Part shown: piece after piece, positions 1 through 8,862 of the stretch
How positions within the stretch are numbered: position 1 is the stretch's first letter
How the letters are laid out: the number at the start of each line of letters is the position of its first letter
Assembly: GCF_011762485.1 (NCBI RefSeq)
Contig: NZ_JAAKGI010000012.1
Location: 1 to 38,345 of the forward strand
Direction of reading: 5' to 3'
Origin: Yeosuana marina
GTDB lineage: Bacteria > Bacteroidota > Bacteroidia > Flavobacteriales > Flavobacteriaceae
Length of the DNA stretch: 38,345 bases
The notes under the pieces: model-generated
What the model was told of the DNA's origin: nothing
The model's database searches: none
What the model saw: only the letters and a program-made list of their open reading frames with translations
Program-made: the position numbers and the translations under genes

Positions 1-1990
1 TGATGGAGCCAGTTCGGTAAATTGTCTTGCTAATGCTACAGAAACATTCACAATGCCTACCATTCAAGATGCTTGTGGGAATACGTTAACGCCTTCGGCT
101 GCCGTGATTACTGATACGCCCGATCCATTAACTTGTGAAGGAACCAGAACATATACTTATACCTATACCGATTGTGCTAATAACTCAGATACTTGGGCAT
201 ATACGTATACCATTGATCTTACTGCCTTTATCTTACCTGCTAACGGTTTAGAAACAGTTAGTAATTTAGCTGATGCTGTAGAGCCTACTCCGCCTACTGT
301 TACCGATAATTGTGGTAACATTTTAAACCCTACTGGTCCTGTTGTTACAGAAACTCCGGACTGTCAAGGAACCGTAGACTATACATTTACTTATACAGAC
401 TGTGCTGGTAACTCTGCTGATTGGAAATATACATATACCATCATTTTAGCGCCTTTTACAGTGCCTGCTGATGGAGCTTCTAATGTTGCATGTATTACTG
501 ATGCTGTAGTGCCAACACCTCCAACAGTGCTTGATGCCAATGGTGTTGAGATAATACCTGTAATGACTGAAAATAGTGATCCTGTTTGTCAAGGAGATAA
601 AGTTTATACCTTCACGTACACAGATTGTGCCGGTAATACTGCTGATTGGTTATACACTTATACAATTAATGATAATATAGCTCCTGTAGCACCTAGTGCT
701 CCTGCACCTATTACTTACGAGTGTATTGAAGATGTACCATCTCCAGGTAATTTAACTGCTGTAGATAACTGTTCAGGAAATATAACGGTTGTTGGTGTGG
801 ATAGTGTTGATAATTCTAATCCTTGTAATGTAACAATTATCCGTACTTGGACATTTACAGATGCTTGCGATAACACAAGTTCTGTCGCTCAAGCTATAAC
901 CGTAGCAGATACTCAAGCTCCAGTTGCACCTGACGCTCCTGGCAATATCACCTACGAATGTATTGATGATGTTCCTGTTGCTGGAAATTTAACCGCCGTT
1001 GATAACTGTGCTGGTAATATTACAGTTGCTGGTATTGATACTATTGATGAGACTAATCCATGTAATGTTATTATAACACGTACTTGGACGTTTACAGATA
1101 GTTGTAATAATTCTAGTTCTGTATCCCAAACTATTACAGTTAAAGATACAATAGCACCTGTCTTAACAAGTGATTTAGATACTGAAATGGATGTGAGTTG
1201 TGCCGATATTCCAGATAAACCTAATCTTACTTTTGAAGATAATTGCGATTCTAACGTAAATGTTGATTATAGTGAAACCAACACATTTGACGAGACTATT
1301 TTAACTGATTATGAAATAGTAAGAACATGGATTGTAAGTGATGCCTGTGGCAATAAAAACACCTATACACAAACACTTCACGTAACTTTAGATGAAGTAG
1401 TTACAGAAATAATTGCTGAAGACAGATGTTATGATGATGGAGTTGTTAACTTAAATGACTATTTACAAACTACAAACCTTAATGGTGTTTGGGAAATGGT
1501 TGAAGGTAATACTGATGCCACTCTTGAAGGCAATATTTTCAACCCAACGACTTTACAATTAAGTTTAGATTTTCTTCCTAAAGATGGAGGTATCGATTAT
1601 CTATTTAAATATACAACTACAGATCAAGGATGTATAAGCGTTACAAATCTTGCTATGAATATTAATGCAGATTGTACGGTGTTACCTTGTGGTAGTGAAG
1701 ACGTTGTTATTTCAAAAGCGATAACACCTAATGGTGATCAATGGAATGAATATTTCCAAATCACAGGAGTTGAACTATGTGGATTTGAAATGGATGTGAA
1801 AATATTTAACCGTTGGGGTGCTTTAGTTTATCAAAATAGTAATTACCAAAATGATTGGAATGGTAAATCAAGTAGCGGAGCTATTGGAGCTTCTGGAACA
1901 GTTCCAAACGGAACATATTACTATATCGTAATCTTAAAAAATAGTGGATTGAATCCTTTTACAGGGCCAGTTTACGTTGGAACCAAATAA
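1..1990 (+). CDS. T9SS-secreted repeat adhesin-like protein, 5' end outside window
   Basis: The frame is open from base 2 to the stop at 1990, so the N-terminus lies to the left; the first ATG at 53 is inside a repeat and is not the start. Two repeat families follow. Two complete units of about 75 residues (residues 61-136 and 137-209 counted from base 53) plus the end of a third carry the pattern YTxTDCAGN..W.YTYTI. Three units of about 79 residues (210-447) carry APVAP..ITYEC, NLTAVDNC and RTWTFTD, like HYR/Ig-like modules. Residues 553-645 match the gliding-motility-associated C-terminal (type B) sorting domain: ITPNGD, FNRWG.LVY, W.G and GTYYY. Such proteins are exported by the type IX system and attached to the surface. 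The next gene, a PorP/SprF, is the usual partner of type B cargo. Paired cysteines suggest disulfides. Ligand unknown. Confidence 0.88.
   Translation, partial: DGASSVNCLANATETFTMPTIQDACGNTLTPSAAVITDTPDPLTCEGTRTYTYTYTDCANNSDTWAYTYTIDLTAFILPANGLETVSNLADAVEPTPPTVTDNCGNILNPTGPVVTETPDCQGTVDYTFTYTDCAGNSADWKYTYTIILAPFTVPADGASNVACITDAVVPTPPTVLDANGVEIIPVMTENSDPVCQGDKVYTFTYTDCAGNTADWLYTYTINDNIAPVAPSAPAPITYECIEDVPSPGNLTAVDNCSGNITVVGVDSVDNSNPCNVTIIRTWTFTDACDNTSSVAQAITVADTQAPVAPDAPGNITYECIDDVPVAGNLTAVDNCAGNITVAGIDTIDETNPCNVIITRTWTFTDSCNNSSSVSQTITVKDTIAPVLTSDLDTEMDVSCADIPDKPNLTFEDNCDSNVNVDYSETNTFDETILTDYEIVRTWIVSDACGNKNTYTQTLHVTLDEVVTEIIAEDRCYDDGVVNLNDYLQTTNLNGVWEMVEGNTDATLEGNIFNPTTLQLSLDFLPKDGGIDYLFKYTTTDQGCISVTNLAMNINADCTVLPCGSEDVVISKAITPNGDQWNEYFQITGVELCGFEMDVKIFNRWGALVYQNSNYQNDWNGKSSSGAIGASGTVPNGTYYYIVILKNSGLNPFTGPVYVGTK
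233..679 (+). repeat. Tandem coding repeat, family A
   Basis: Two consecutive units (233-460 and 461-679), with the end of a third to the left (1-232), encode P-A-(D/N)-G..DAV.PTPPTV..(N)G..VYTFTYTDCAGN.ADW.YTYTI. DNA copies are diverged, so the duplication is not recent. Confidence 0.75.
680..1390 (+). repeat. Tandem coding repeat, family B (HYR-like)
   Basis: Units at 680-919 and 920-1156 encode very similar modules (APVAP.AP..ITYEC..DVP..GNLTAVDNC.GNITV). A more diverged third unit at 1157-1390 keeps DNC and RTW.VSDACGN. Typical of Bacteroidota surface proteins, where such modules act as spacers or binding units. Confidence 0.75.
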
Positions 1991-2001
1991 AACTTTAACC
2001 T

Positions 2002-2928
2002 ATGAAATTAATTAAACATTATATATTAGCGTTTGCGTTGTTTAGTTGTACTGTAGGAGTTGCACAACAGTTACCGCAATTTACACAGTACATGTACAAC
2101 ACAATCTCCATTAACCCTGCTTATGCGGGCAGTCGAGAAGCTTTAAGTATTGTTGGTTTACACCGAAGCCAATGGGTTGGCTTTCAGGGTGGTCCTATAA
2201 CACAAACTCTTTCTATTAACACACCTCTTAGAAATGATAGGATTGGGTTAGGATTATCGTTTATTCAAGATGATTTAGGTCCACAAAATTTCTCTTATGT
2301 TTACGGGGACTTTTCTTATACCATTCCAACTGGTTATGATTCAAAATTAGCATTTGGTTTAAAAGCTGGATTTACACAATATAGTATGGATTCTGAATTT
2401 TTAAATGATCCTACAATTGCAGAAGATCAATTTTTTAGAGGATATGAAAACCGTATGACTCCTAACCTTGGGGCTGGTTTATTTTGGCATTCTACTAAAT
2501 GGTATGTTGGCCTATCTGCTCCTAGAATATTTAATTCAGATTATAATAAAGACAAAAATTTTAAAGCTCTAGAACGCACTAGTTACTATTTAACTGGAGG
2601 TTATGTGTTCGATTTCAGTAAAAGTTTGAAGTTTAAACCTGCATTTTTGGTTAAAGCTACTAACGGAGCTTCACCTTCATTTGACTTAACAGCAAATTTC
2701 TTATTCAATGAGAAATTTTGGTTAGGAGGTTCTTATAGAATTAATGAACAAACTGCAGCTATTGGTGGCCTTGTAGATTTTCAAATATCAAGACAGTTAC
2801 GTTTAGGATATGCTTACGAAAAGCCAATTTCTGATATTGCTAGCTATACCTCTGGTACGCATGAAATTTTGCTTATTTATGAGTTTAAATTTTTAAGTTC
2901 TAAATTAAAATCTCCTAGATATTTCTAA
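2002..2928 (+). CDS. PorP/SprF family T9SS membrane protein
   Basis: A 308-residue outer-membrane protein with a signal peptide of about 22 residues ending at VAQ. The mature start QLPQFTQYMYNTISINPAYAG, followed by HRSQWVGFQGGP, is the hallmark of the PorP/SprF family. The rest has alternating aromatic beta-strand character and ends in a beta-strand-like YEFKF. SprF proteins are needed for secretion or attachment of type B cargo and are usually encoded immediately downstream of it. Here the start lies 11 bases after the stop of the adhesin-like gene, so the two are very likely co-transcribed. Family assignment is firm; pairing with the upstream cargo is inferred from position. Confidence 0.92.
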   Translation: MKLIKHYILAFALFSCTVGVAQQLPQFTQYMYNTISINPAYAGSREALSIVGLHRSQWVGFQGGPITQTLSINTPLRNDRIGLGLSFIQDDLGPQNFSYVYGDFSYTIPTGYDSKLAFGLKAGFTQYSMDSEFLNDPTIAEDQFFRGYENRMTPNLGAGLFWHSTKWYVGLSAPRIFNSDYNKDKNFKALERTSYYLTGGYVFDFSKSLKFKPAFLVKATNGASPSFDLTANFLFNEKFWLGGSYRINEQTAAIGGLVDFQISRQLRLGYAYEKPISDIASYTSGTHEILLIYEFKFLSSKLKSPRYF

Positions 2929-2939
2929 TTGAAATTATT

Positions 2940-4853
2940 ATGAAAATAAAAAACTACATATTAGTTTCTATTATCTTAATGATGAGTTTTTCTGTATTTT
3001 CACAACAAGGAAAACAGAAAAGAGCGGATACACTATTTAATAAATTCTCATTTGTAAAAGCTGCTAAAGTTTATAGAGACCTCATTGACAATAATTATAA
3101 CAAAGACTATGCAACAAGACGATTAGCTGATTGTTACGCCTATCTAAGAGATCCTAAAAATGCTGCGAGATATTACAAAAGTGTTGTAAAACAAGAAAAT
3201 GTTCCAATAGAGTATTATTACAGCTATGCGCAATCTTTAAGAGGTATAAAAGACTATAAAGAATCGCGTATTTGGTTACAACGGTTTAAAGATTCTGGCG
3301 GAGTTGTTAACTCTAACGACTTCTCAAAAGACGTTAATTTTATAACCAGTGTATTTAATGCAAAACAACAGTACTTTTTAGATAGAATTCGATTCAATTC
3401 AAAGTATAGTGATTTTGGAGCTTTCGAATTTAATGGTAAAATATATTTTGCATCTTCAAGAGATGAAGGTGTTTCTATAAAACGCATATATGGTTGGAAC
3501 GAGCAACCTTTTTTAGATGTTTATGTTACTGATGTTGGAAGTAAAAAAGTTGATCATACCTCAAAATTAAAAGGTGATGTCAATTCAATCTATCACGATG
3601 GTCCTGTAACTATTACAAAAGATGGTCATACCATGTACTTTTCCAGAAATAATTATAAACAAGATATCGAGGGAAGAGACAAAAAGGGAATGATTAATAT
3701 GAAATTATATAGAGCAACCTTAGTAGATAGTTTATGGACTAATATTGAAGACCTCTCTATAAATAGTAATGACTATTCCAATCAGCATGCTGCTTTAAAC
3801 ACAGATGATACAAAATTATATTTTTCTTCTGATAGACCTGGTGGTTATGGCGGATCTGATATTTATTATGTAGACATAAATCCAGATGGAACGTTAGGAA
3901 CACCTGTTAACGTAGGGAATATTGTTAACACAGATAAAGCTGAAGGATTTCCATTTATTAATAATGAAAACACCTTATTCTTCTCGTCTGACGGGCATGT
4001 AGGGTTAGGATTATTAGATATTTATGGAACCATAAAAGGAGATAATGATGAAATTGTTGATGTTATAAATTTAGGCATTCCTATTAACTCCAATAAGGAT
4101 GATTTTTCTTTTACTATGAATCCCAATGGAATTACTGGATACTTTGCATCCAATAGATCTGGTGGACGTGGTGGTGATGATATTTATGGCTATCATCGTG
4201 TTCCAACACTACAAGTAGAAGGGGTTGTTACAGATGCTATTAATACCAAGCCAATTCCAAATTCGGTTATAACTTTATACGATGATAAAGACAATCAGAT
4301 TGCCTATATGGTAACCGATGAAAATGGGTATTTTCAAATAAATATTGATAGAAATAAAGATTATAAAATCGTTGCTGGTCAGAAAAAATATATTGATGAC
4401 TACAGGACTTTTACCTCTAAAAACCTACAAACAGAGCTAACTTCTATAACAGCTAACTTACTATTAAATCCGGTACAAGACGTTGTAAAGCTAGCCGAAT
4501 TAAATACCATTTACTTTGATTTTGATAAGTATAATATTAGAAAAGACGCAGCCTTAGAGTTAGATAAGATTGTTGATATGATGCAAAATACATATCCAGA
4601 TATGGTTATCAGAATTGAATCGCATACCGATTCTCGAGGTGCCAGATCATACAATGATAAATTATCTATTGATAGAGCAAACTCTACTTACGAGTATTTA
4701 ATCTCAAAAGGAATAAATCCTGATAGAATTACAAAACATGAAGGCTTTGGAGAACGTAGACTAACAAATGGTTGTGAAGATGGTGCCAAGTGTGAGGAAG
4801 AACAACACCAACTAAACAGACGTACACAATTTATAGTTGTTAAAATGGAATAA
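2940..4853 (+). CDS. OmpA family protein with TPR-like, PD40 and CarboxypepD-reg-like domains
   Basis: 637 residues, starting 11 bases after the PorP/SprF gene. A signal peptide (about residues 1-22, ending SVFSQ) is followed by a TPR-like helical part (about 25-125). Next come WD40/PD40 beta-propeller blades, recognisable as IYFASSRDEG, MYFSRNN, LYFSSDRPGGYGGSDIY, LFFSSDGH and GYFASNRSGGRGGDDIY (about 155-420). A carboxypeptidase-regulatory-like beta-sandwich follows (about 425-505), then a C-terminal OmpA peptidoglycan-binding domain (518-637) with IYFDFDKYNIR, HTDSRG and a terminal NRRTQF. This architecture is common in flavobacterial sprF clusters and resembles the periplasmic PorE-like proteins thought to anchor T9SS complexes to the cell wall. 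A diverged tandem copy follows. Confidence 0.88.
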   Translation: MKIKNYILVSIILMMSFSVFSQQGKQKRADTLFNKFSFVKAAKVYRDLIDNNYNKDYATRRLADCYAYLRDPKNAARYYKSVVKQENVPIEYYYSYAQSLRGIKDYKESRIWLQRFKDSGGVVNSNDFSKDVNFITSVFNAKQQYFLDRIRFNSKYSDFGAFEFNGKIYFASSRDEGVSIKRIYGWNEQPFLDVYVTDVGSKKVDHTSKLKGDVNSIYHDGPVTITKDGHTMYFSRNNYKQDIEGRDKKGMINMKLYRATLVDSLWTNIEDLSINSNDYSNQHAALNTDDTKLYFSSDRPGGYGGSDIYYVDINPDGTLGTPVNVGNIVNTDKAEGFPFINNENTLFFSSDGHVGLGLLDIYGTIKGDNDEIVDVINLGIPINSNKDDFSFTMNPNGITGYFASNRSGGRGGDDIYGYHRVPTLQVEGVVTDAINTKPIPNSVITLYDDKDNQIAYMVTDENGYFQINIDRNKDYKIVAGQKKYIDDYRTFTSKNLQTELTSITANLLLNPVQDVVKLAELNTIYFDFDKYNIRKDAALELDKIVDMMQNTYPDMVIRIESHTDSRGARSYNDKLSIDRANSTYEYLISKGINPDRITKHEGFGERRLTNGCEDGAKCEEEQHQLNRRTQFIVVKME

Positions 4854-4887
4854 TCAATTATATAAAACACAAACCTACTTTTAAAAA

Positions 4888-4895
4888 TACTTTTG
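4888..4895 (+). promoter_or_regulatory. -7 promoter element TACTTTTG upstream of the second OmpA paralog
   Basis: Matches the Bacteroidota consensus TAnnTTTG, 27 bases before the ATG at 4923. It would give a leader of about 20 bases, so the damaged paralog may have its own promoter. No clear -33 TTG. Confidence 0.45.
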
Positions 4896-4922
4896 GTGTT
4901 TTTAATTAAAAACTAATACCCC

Positions 4923-6842
4923 ATGAAGTCAAAAAACTACATATTAATTATTATTATTATACTGTTAAATATTTCGGTATTTGCACAATACGGGAAACAA
5001 AAACGGGCAGATAATTTATTTAACAAATTTTCATTTGTAGCCGCTTCAGTAAAGTATAAAGAACTTATTGATGTTAATTTCAATAAAGACTATGCTATAA
5101 GACAATTAGCAGATTGTTATGCCTTCATGAGAAATCCTGATAGCGCTGTGGTTTATTATAAAAAAGCTGTTGAACAAAATAACGTTCCAACAGAATATTT
5201 GTATAAATATTCTCAGGCTTTAAGGGGTGTTAAAGAGTATAAAGAATCTCGTTTATGGATGAGAAAATTTGAGGATGCAGGAGGCGATATTGCCGATGCA
5301 AAACTTATGAAAGATGCTAATTTCGTTACTACTATTTTTAATGCAAAACCACAATATTCTCTAAAAAAAGTAAACTTTAATTCAAAGTTTAGTGATTTTG
5401 GTGCTTTTGAACAAGGTGACAAAATATATTTTACATCATCAAGAGATGAAGGTGTATCAACTAAACATATTTACGGTTGGGATGGACAACCTTTTTTAGA
5501 TGTTTATGTAAAAGATAAAAATGATAGTGTTACTCCCGTTAATCATAAATCTAAAATAAAAGGAGACGTCAACACAATTTATCATGATGGCCCTGTTACC
5601 ATCTCAAGTGATGGAAAAACCATGTATTTTTCAAGAAATAACTTTAATAAAAACGTACTCAAAAAAGACAAAAAAGGAATAACTAATTTAAAAATATATA
5701 AAGCAACTCTTGTTGATAGTGTTTGGACTAATATTGAAGAACTTCCTTTTAATAGTGACAACTATTCAACATGACATCCTGCTCTAAGTAGTGATGGTAC
5801 AAAACTATATTTTGCTTCAGATATGCCTGGAGGCTTTGGTGGTTCAGATATATATTTTTCATACATAAATTCTGACGGAACTTATGGAAAACCTCAAAAC
5901 TTAGGAGATATTGTTAACACTAAAAAAAATGAATTGTTTCCTTTTATAAATAGCGAAGGTACCTTGTTTTTCTCATCAGACGGTCATCCAGGAATAGGAC
6001 TATTAGATATATTTGCTACAACTTCAGATAAAAATGATAACATTACTAATGTTATAAACTTGGGAGTCCCTGTTAATTCAAGTAAAGATGATTTTTCATT
6101 TTTTATGAATTCAGATGGAACAAGTGGCTATTTTGCTTCTAACAGAGATGGCGGTGTGGGTAGTGATGATATTTACGCTTATAAAAGAGTATTACCATTA
6201 AAACTAGAAGGAACTGTTACGGATGCTATTAACAACAAACCTATTGCAAACGCTACCATAACATTATTTGATGCAGCTGGTATGCAAATTGCTGAAGTTC
6301 AAACAGACTTCAATGGTCATTATGAAATTAATATTGATAGAAATGCTGATTATAAACTATTAATCAGTGATCCTAAACATGCTAGTGATGCTAAACTTAT
6401 TTCCTCAAAAAATATTGACAAAGCTACAAGAAGTATAACGGCTGATTTTTCATTAAACCCTGTGAAAGATGTTGTGAAATTAGCTGAATTAAATACTATC
6501 TACTTTGATTTTGATAAGTATAACATCAGAAAAGATGCTGCTTTAGAATTAGATAAAATAGTGTATATGATGACTAATACCTACCCAAATATGGTTATTA
6601 AAATTGACTCTTATGCTGATTCTAGAGGAACTAGGGTATTTAATGATTGGTTGTCGAAAAAACGTGCTAAAGCTACATTTGACTATTTAGTTTCAAAAGG
6701 AATTAATCCTGATAGAATTACTAAATATCAAGGTTTTGGCGAAGATGATTTAGTTAATGGTTGTGATGGAAGTGTTCCATGTACAGAACAAGAGCATCAA
6801 TTAAACAGACGTACTGAATTTATAGTAATAAAAATGAATTGA
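4923..6842 (+). pseudogene. Second OmpA/PD40 family paralog, interrupted by an in-frame TGA
   Basis: This is a tandem paralog of the preceding gene with the same architecture: signal peptide (1-21), TPR-like part, PD40 blades, CarboxypepD-reg-like fold, OmpA domain with FDFDKYNIR and SYADSRG, and terminal NRRTEF. The reading frame is intact over about 640 codons except for one TGA at 5772-5774. The intact copy has Gln there (YSNQHAAL against YST*HPAL). Translation continues in the same frame without any shift (HPALSSDGTKLYFASD), so this is one nonsense change and not decay. The break falls inside the propeller, leaving a 283-residue fragment without the OmpA anchor. The ATG at 5823 lies in the conserved D-M-P-G-G motif and is not a start. 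Either a recent pseudogene or a sequencing error. Confidence 0.85.
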
Positions 6843-6860
6843 TAATTTAATTTGAATGAC

Positions 6861-6901
6861 AAAAAAAGAAAACAGGTAATTTTAAATTACCTGTTTTTTT
6901 G
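6861..6901. terminator. Bidirectional intrinsic terminator
   Basis: Arms AACAGGTAA (6871-6879) and TTACCTGTT (6887-6895), with inner complementarity through the loop. Flanked by an A-run at 6861-6867 and a T-run at 6894-6901, so it can end both the OmpA-paralog transcript and the converging Crp/Fnr gene. Confidence 0.85.
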
Positions 6902-6996
6902 TTGGTTGGCCAGTTATGATTTATTTTAAATAAATCGCTATTAATCAAAACTTTTTCAAATATAAATTATTCATATTTTGTTTTCATTAACAAATG

Positions 6997-7575
6997 TTAA
7001 GAAGACTCTTTTAAACTTTTCCGTATCCTACTTAATTGAACTGGTGTAATACTTAAATAAGACGCTATATGATATTGAGGTATTAATGAATCTATATCTG
7101 GAATTCGTTTTTTGAGTTGTAAATAGCGTTGTTTGGCATCAAGTGAAATCAACTCAAGTTGGCGCTTTTCATACTTTATAAAAACATGCTCAACTATTTT
7201 ATTGTATAGATTACTAATAACAATATCCTGCTTACAAAGATTCTTTAATTCTTTAAAATCTATTTCATATACTTTACAATCTGTAAGCGTTTCATAGGTT
7301 AATTTTGAAGGCTCTCCTTTAATTAAAGAAGTATACGGACCCACAAAACAAATAGGCATAAAAAAGTTTTTATTAAATTCTTTACCAGATTCAGTACTTA
7401 AATAGACTCGCATCAATCCAGAGACAAGCATGTATAATTTTGAAGTATTATCCCCTGCTCTGGCTATTTGTGTGTTAGCTTCAAGGCGTTTAAATGTAGA
7501 TATGTTTTTAAGCTTATCAAACGTCAGCTCAGAAATATCAATAAATGAGTTTAAAAATGAGAGATTACGATTCAA
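6997..7575 (-). CDS. Crp/Fnr family transcriptional regulator
   Basis: 192 residues. An N-terminal cyclic-nucleotide-binding-like beta-roll spans about 20-115 (RLEANTQIARAGD, LYMLVSGLMRVY, FVGPYTSL). A linker helix follows, then a C-terminal helix-turn-helix at about 155-190 (QYHIASYLSITPVQLSRIRKSL) of the type common in Flavobacteriia. There is no Fnr-type N-terminal cysteine cluster, so oxygen sensing through an iron-sulfur cluster is unlikely; the ligand is unknown. The only usable start in the frame is a TTG at 7575, because an in-frame stop lies at 7609-7611 with no ATG or GTG between. It is the next gene downstream of ackA on the same strand, 92 bases away. Overlapping palindromes lie just upstream. 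Confidence 0.88.
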   Translation of the reverse strand: MNRNLSFLNSFIDISELTFDKLKNISTFKRLEANTQIARAGDNTSKLYMLVSGLMRVYLSTESGKEFNKNFFMPICFVGPYTSLIKGEPSKLTYETLTDCKVYEIDFKELKNLCKQDIVISNLYNKIVEHVFIKYEKRQLELISLDAKQRYLQLKKRIPDIDSLIPQYHIASYLSITPVQLSRIRKSLKESS

Positions 7576-7602
7576 TTTACACTTAACAAATTTGATATTA
7601 AA

Positions 7603-7626
7603 ATAACATTATGTTATCAACATAAT
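7603..7626. repeat. Two overlapping palindromes, candidate operator of the Crp/Fnr gene
   Basis: ATAACAT-T-ATGTTAT (7603-7617) overlaps ATTATGTT-ATC-AACATAAT (7608-7626). Both are perfect inverted repeats and share the middle half-site. They lie between the candidate -7 box (7633-7640) and the TTG start at 7575, where a bound regulator would block transcription. Confidence 0.5.
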
Positions 7627-7632
7627 TAGCAA

Positions 7633-7640
7633 CAAATATA
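7633..7640 (-). promoter_or_regulatory. -7 promoter element TATATTTG for the Crp/Fnr gene
   Basis: On the minus strand this reads TATATTTG, a full match to TAnnTTTG. Transcription would start near 7626, at the edge of the palindromes. No -33 TTG is evident. Confidence 0.4.
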
Positions 7641-7667
7641 AAATTAGTTATTATATATATTTAGTTT

Positions 7668-8861
7668 TTAATGTATTAAAGCAAAACATTGTTTTGCAAT
7701 CTCCAATTCTTCGTTGGTTGGAGCTACTAAAATTTTCACGTTCGACTCAGGAACATTAATCGCTCGTATAGTATTACCACGTACATCATTTTTTCTATGA
7801 TCTAAATGCAATCCTAAGAACTCCATATCTTCACAAACAATTTTTCTTATAACACTACTGTTTTCGCCAATTCCTGCCGTAAAAACAATAGCATCAAGAC
7901 CATTCATTGCAGCAATATACGATCCTATATATTTTTTAATTCTATAGCCATTCATATATAAAGCCAAACGACAATCTTCATCACCTTCTGCCGATTTAGA
8001 TTCTATGTCTCGCATATCACTATATCCTGTAAGACCTAGCATTCCACTTTTTTTGAGTAAGATATCATTAACTTCCTGAGTAGAATATCCTAATTTATCA
8101 ATTAAGTAAAATATCACCGACTGATCAATATCTCCTGCACGAGTTCCCATAATTAATCCATTAGCTGGTCCCATACCTAAAGAATGGTCAATAGCTTTTC
8201 CATCTTTTACAGCTGTAATACTGCAACCATTTCCTAAATGAATCGTAATAATTCTAGAATGATCAAAATTATGGTCCTTTAAATACTGAATGGACTTTTC
8301 TGAGACATATTTATGACTAGTACCATGAAATCCATAAGCTCGTATATCATTGTCATCTAAAAATTCTTTAGGAATAGCATATTGATATGCTTTTTGCGGC
8401 ATGGTTTGAAAGAAAGCAGTATCAAAAACTGCAACTTGTTTCGCTTTTTTAAATACTTTTTCAGCAACCTCAATACCCTTTAAATTAGGCGGATTATGCA
8501 ACGGTGCCAGCGGAATAAGACTTTCTATTTTATTTTTAATTTCTGGAGTAATTTCTACTGTTTTAGAAAACGTTTTTCCGCCATGTACAACTCGGTGTCC
8601 TACAATATTAATTTTATCTTTATCATCGATTACACCAAACTTCTTATCTAACAAAAAGTTTGTTATTTGTAGTAATCCCGTTTCATGATCAGGAACTTCA
8701 ACTTCTTTGGTCATTTTAAATTCTCCTGATTTGTAGGTGATTAATGCTCCATCCAGCCCTATACGCTCGACCAAACCACTCGCCGCAACGCTTTCTTCAG
8801 GCATCTTAATAAGTTGATATTTAATTGAAGAGCTCCCTGAGTTTATTACTAAAATATTCAT
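7668..8861 (-). CDS. ackA: Acetate kinase
   Basis: 397 residues, full family length. It transfers phosphate between acetyl-phosphate and ADP in the cytosol, giving acetate and ATP. The ASKHA-fold signatures are in order: ILVINSGSSSIKYQL at the N-terminus, HRVVHGG, FDTAFFQTMP, GFHGTSHKYV, IHLGNGCSI, GLIMGTRAGDID and FTAGIGENS near the C-terminus. The ATG is one base after the pta stop, so the two genes form a tightly coupled operon making the Pta-AckA pathway. A 7-bp inverted repeat GCAAAAC/GTTTTGC (7681-7697) lies in the last codons, but no good T-run follows it. Confidence 0.97.
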   Translation of the reverse strand: MNILVINSGSSSIKYQLIKMPEESVAASGLVERIGLDGALITYKSGEFKMTKEVEVPDHETGLLQITNFLLDKKFGVIDDKDKINIVGHRVVHGGKTFSKTVEITPEIKNKIESLIPLAPLHNPPNLKGIEVAEKVFKKAKQVAVFDTAFFQTMPQKAYQYAIPKEFLDDNDIRAYGFHGTSHKYVSEKSIQYLKDHNFDHSRIITIHLGNGCSITAVKDGKAIDHSLGMGPANGLIMGTRAGDIDQSVIFYLIDKLGYSTQEVNDILLKKSGMLGLTGYSDMRDIESKSAEGDEDCRLALYMNGYRIKKYIGSYIAAMNGLDAIVFTAGIGENSSVIRKIVCEDMEFLGLHLDHRKNDVRGNTIRAINVPESNVKILVAPTNEELEIAKQCFALIH

Positions 8862-8862
8862 G

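Noticed and set aside
5772..5774. TGA read as selenocysteine in the OmpA paralog
   Set aside because: The paralog has Gln there, not Cys; no SECIS-like hairpin is seen immediately after; the protein class is not redox.
7681..7697. GCAAAAC/GTTTTGC hairpin as the ackA terminator
   Set aside because: It lies in the last codons of ackA, is only 7 bp and lacks a proper T-run on the minus strand.
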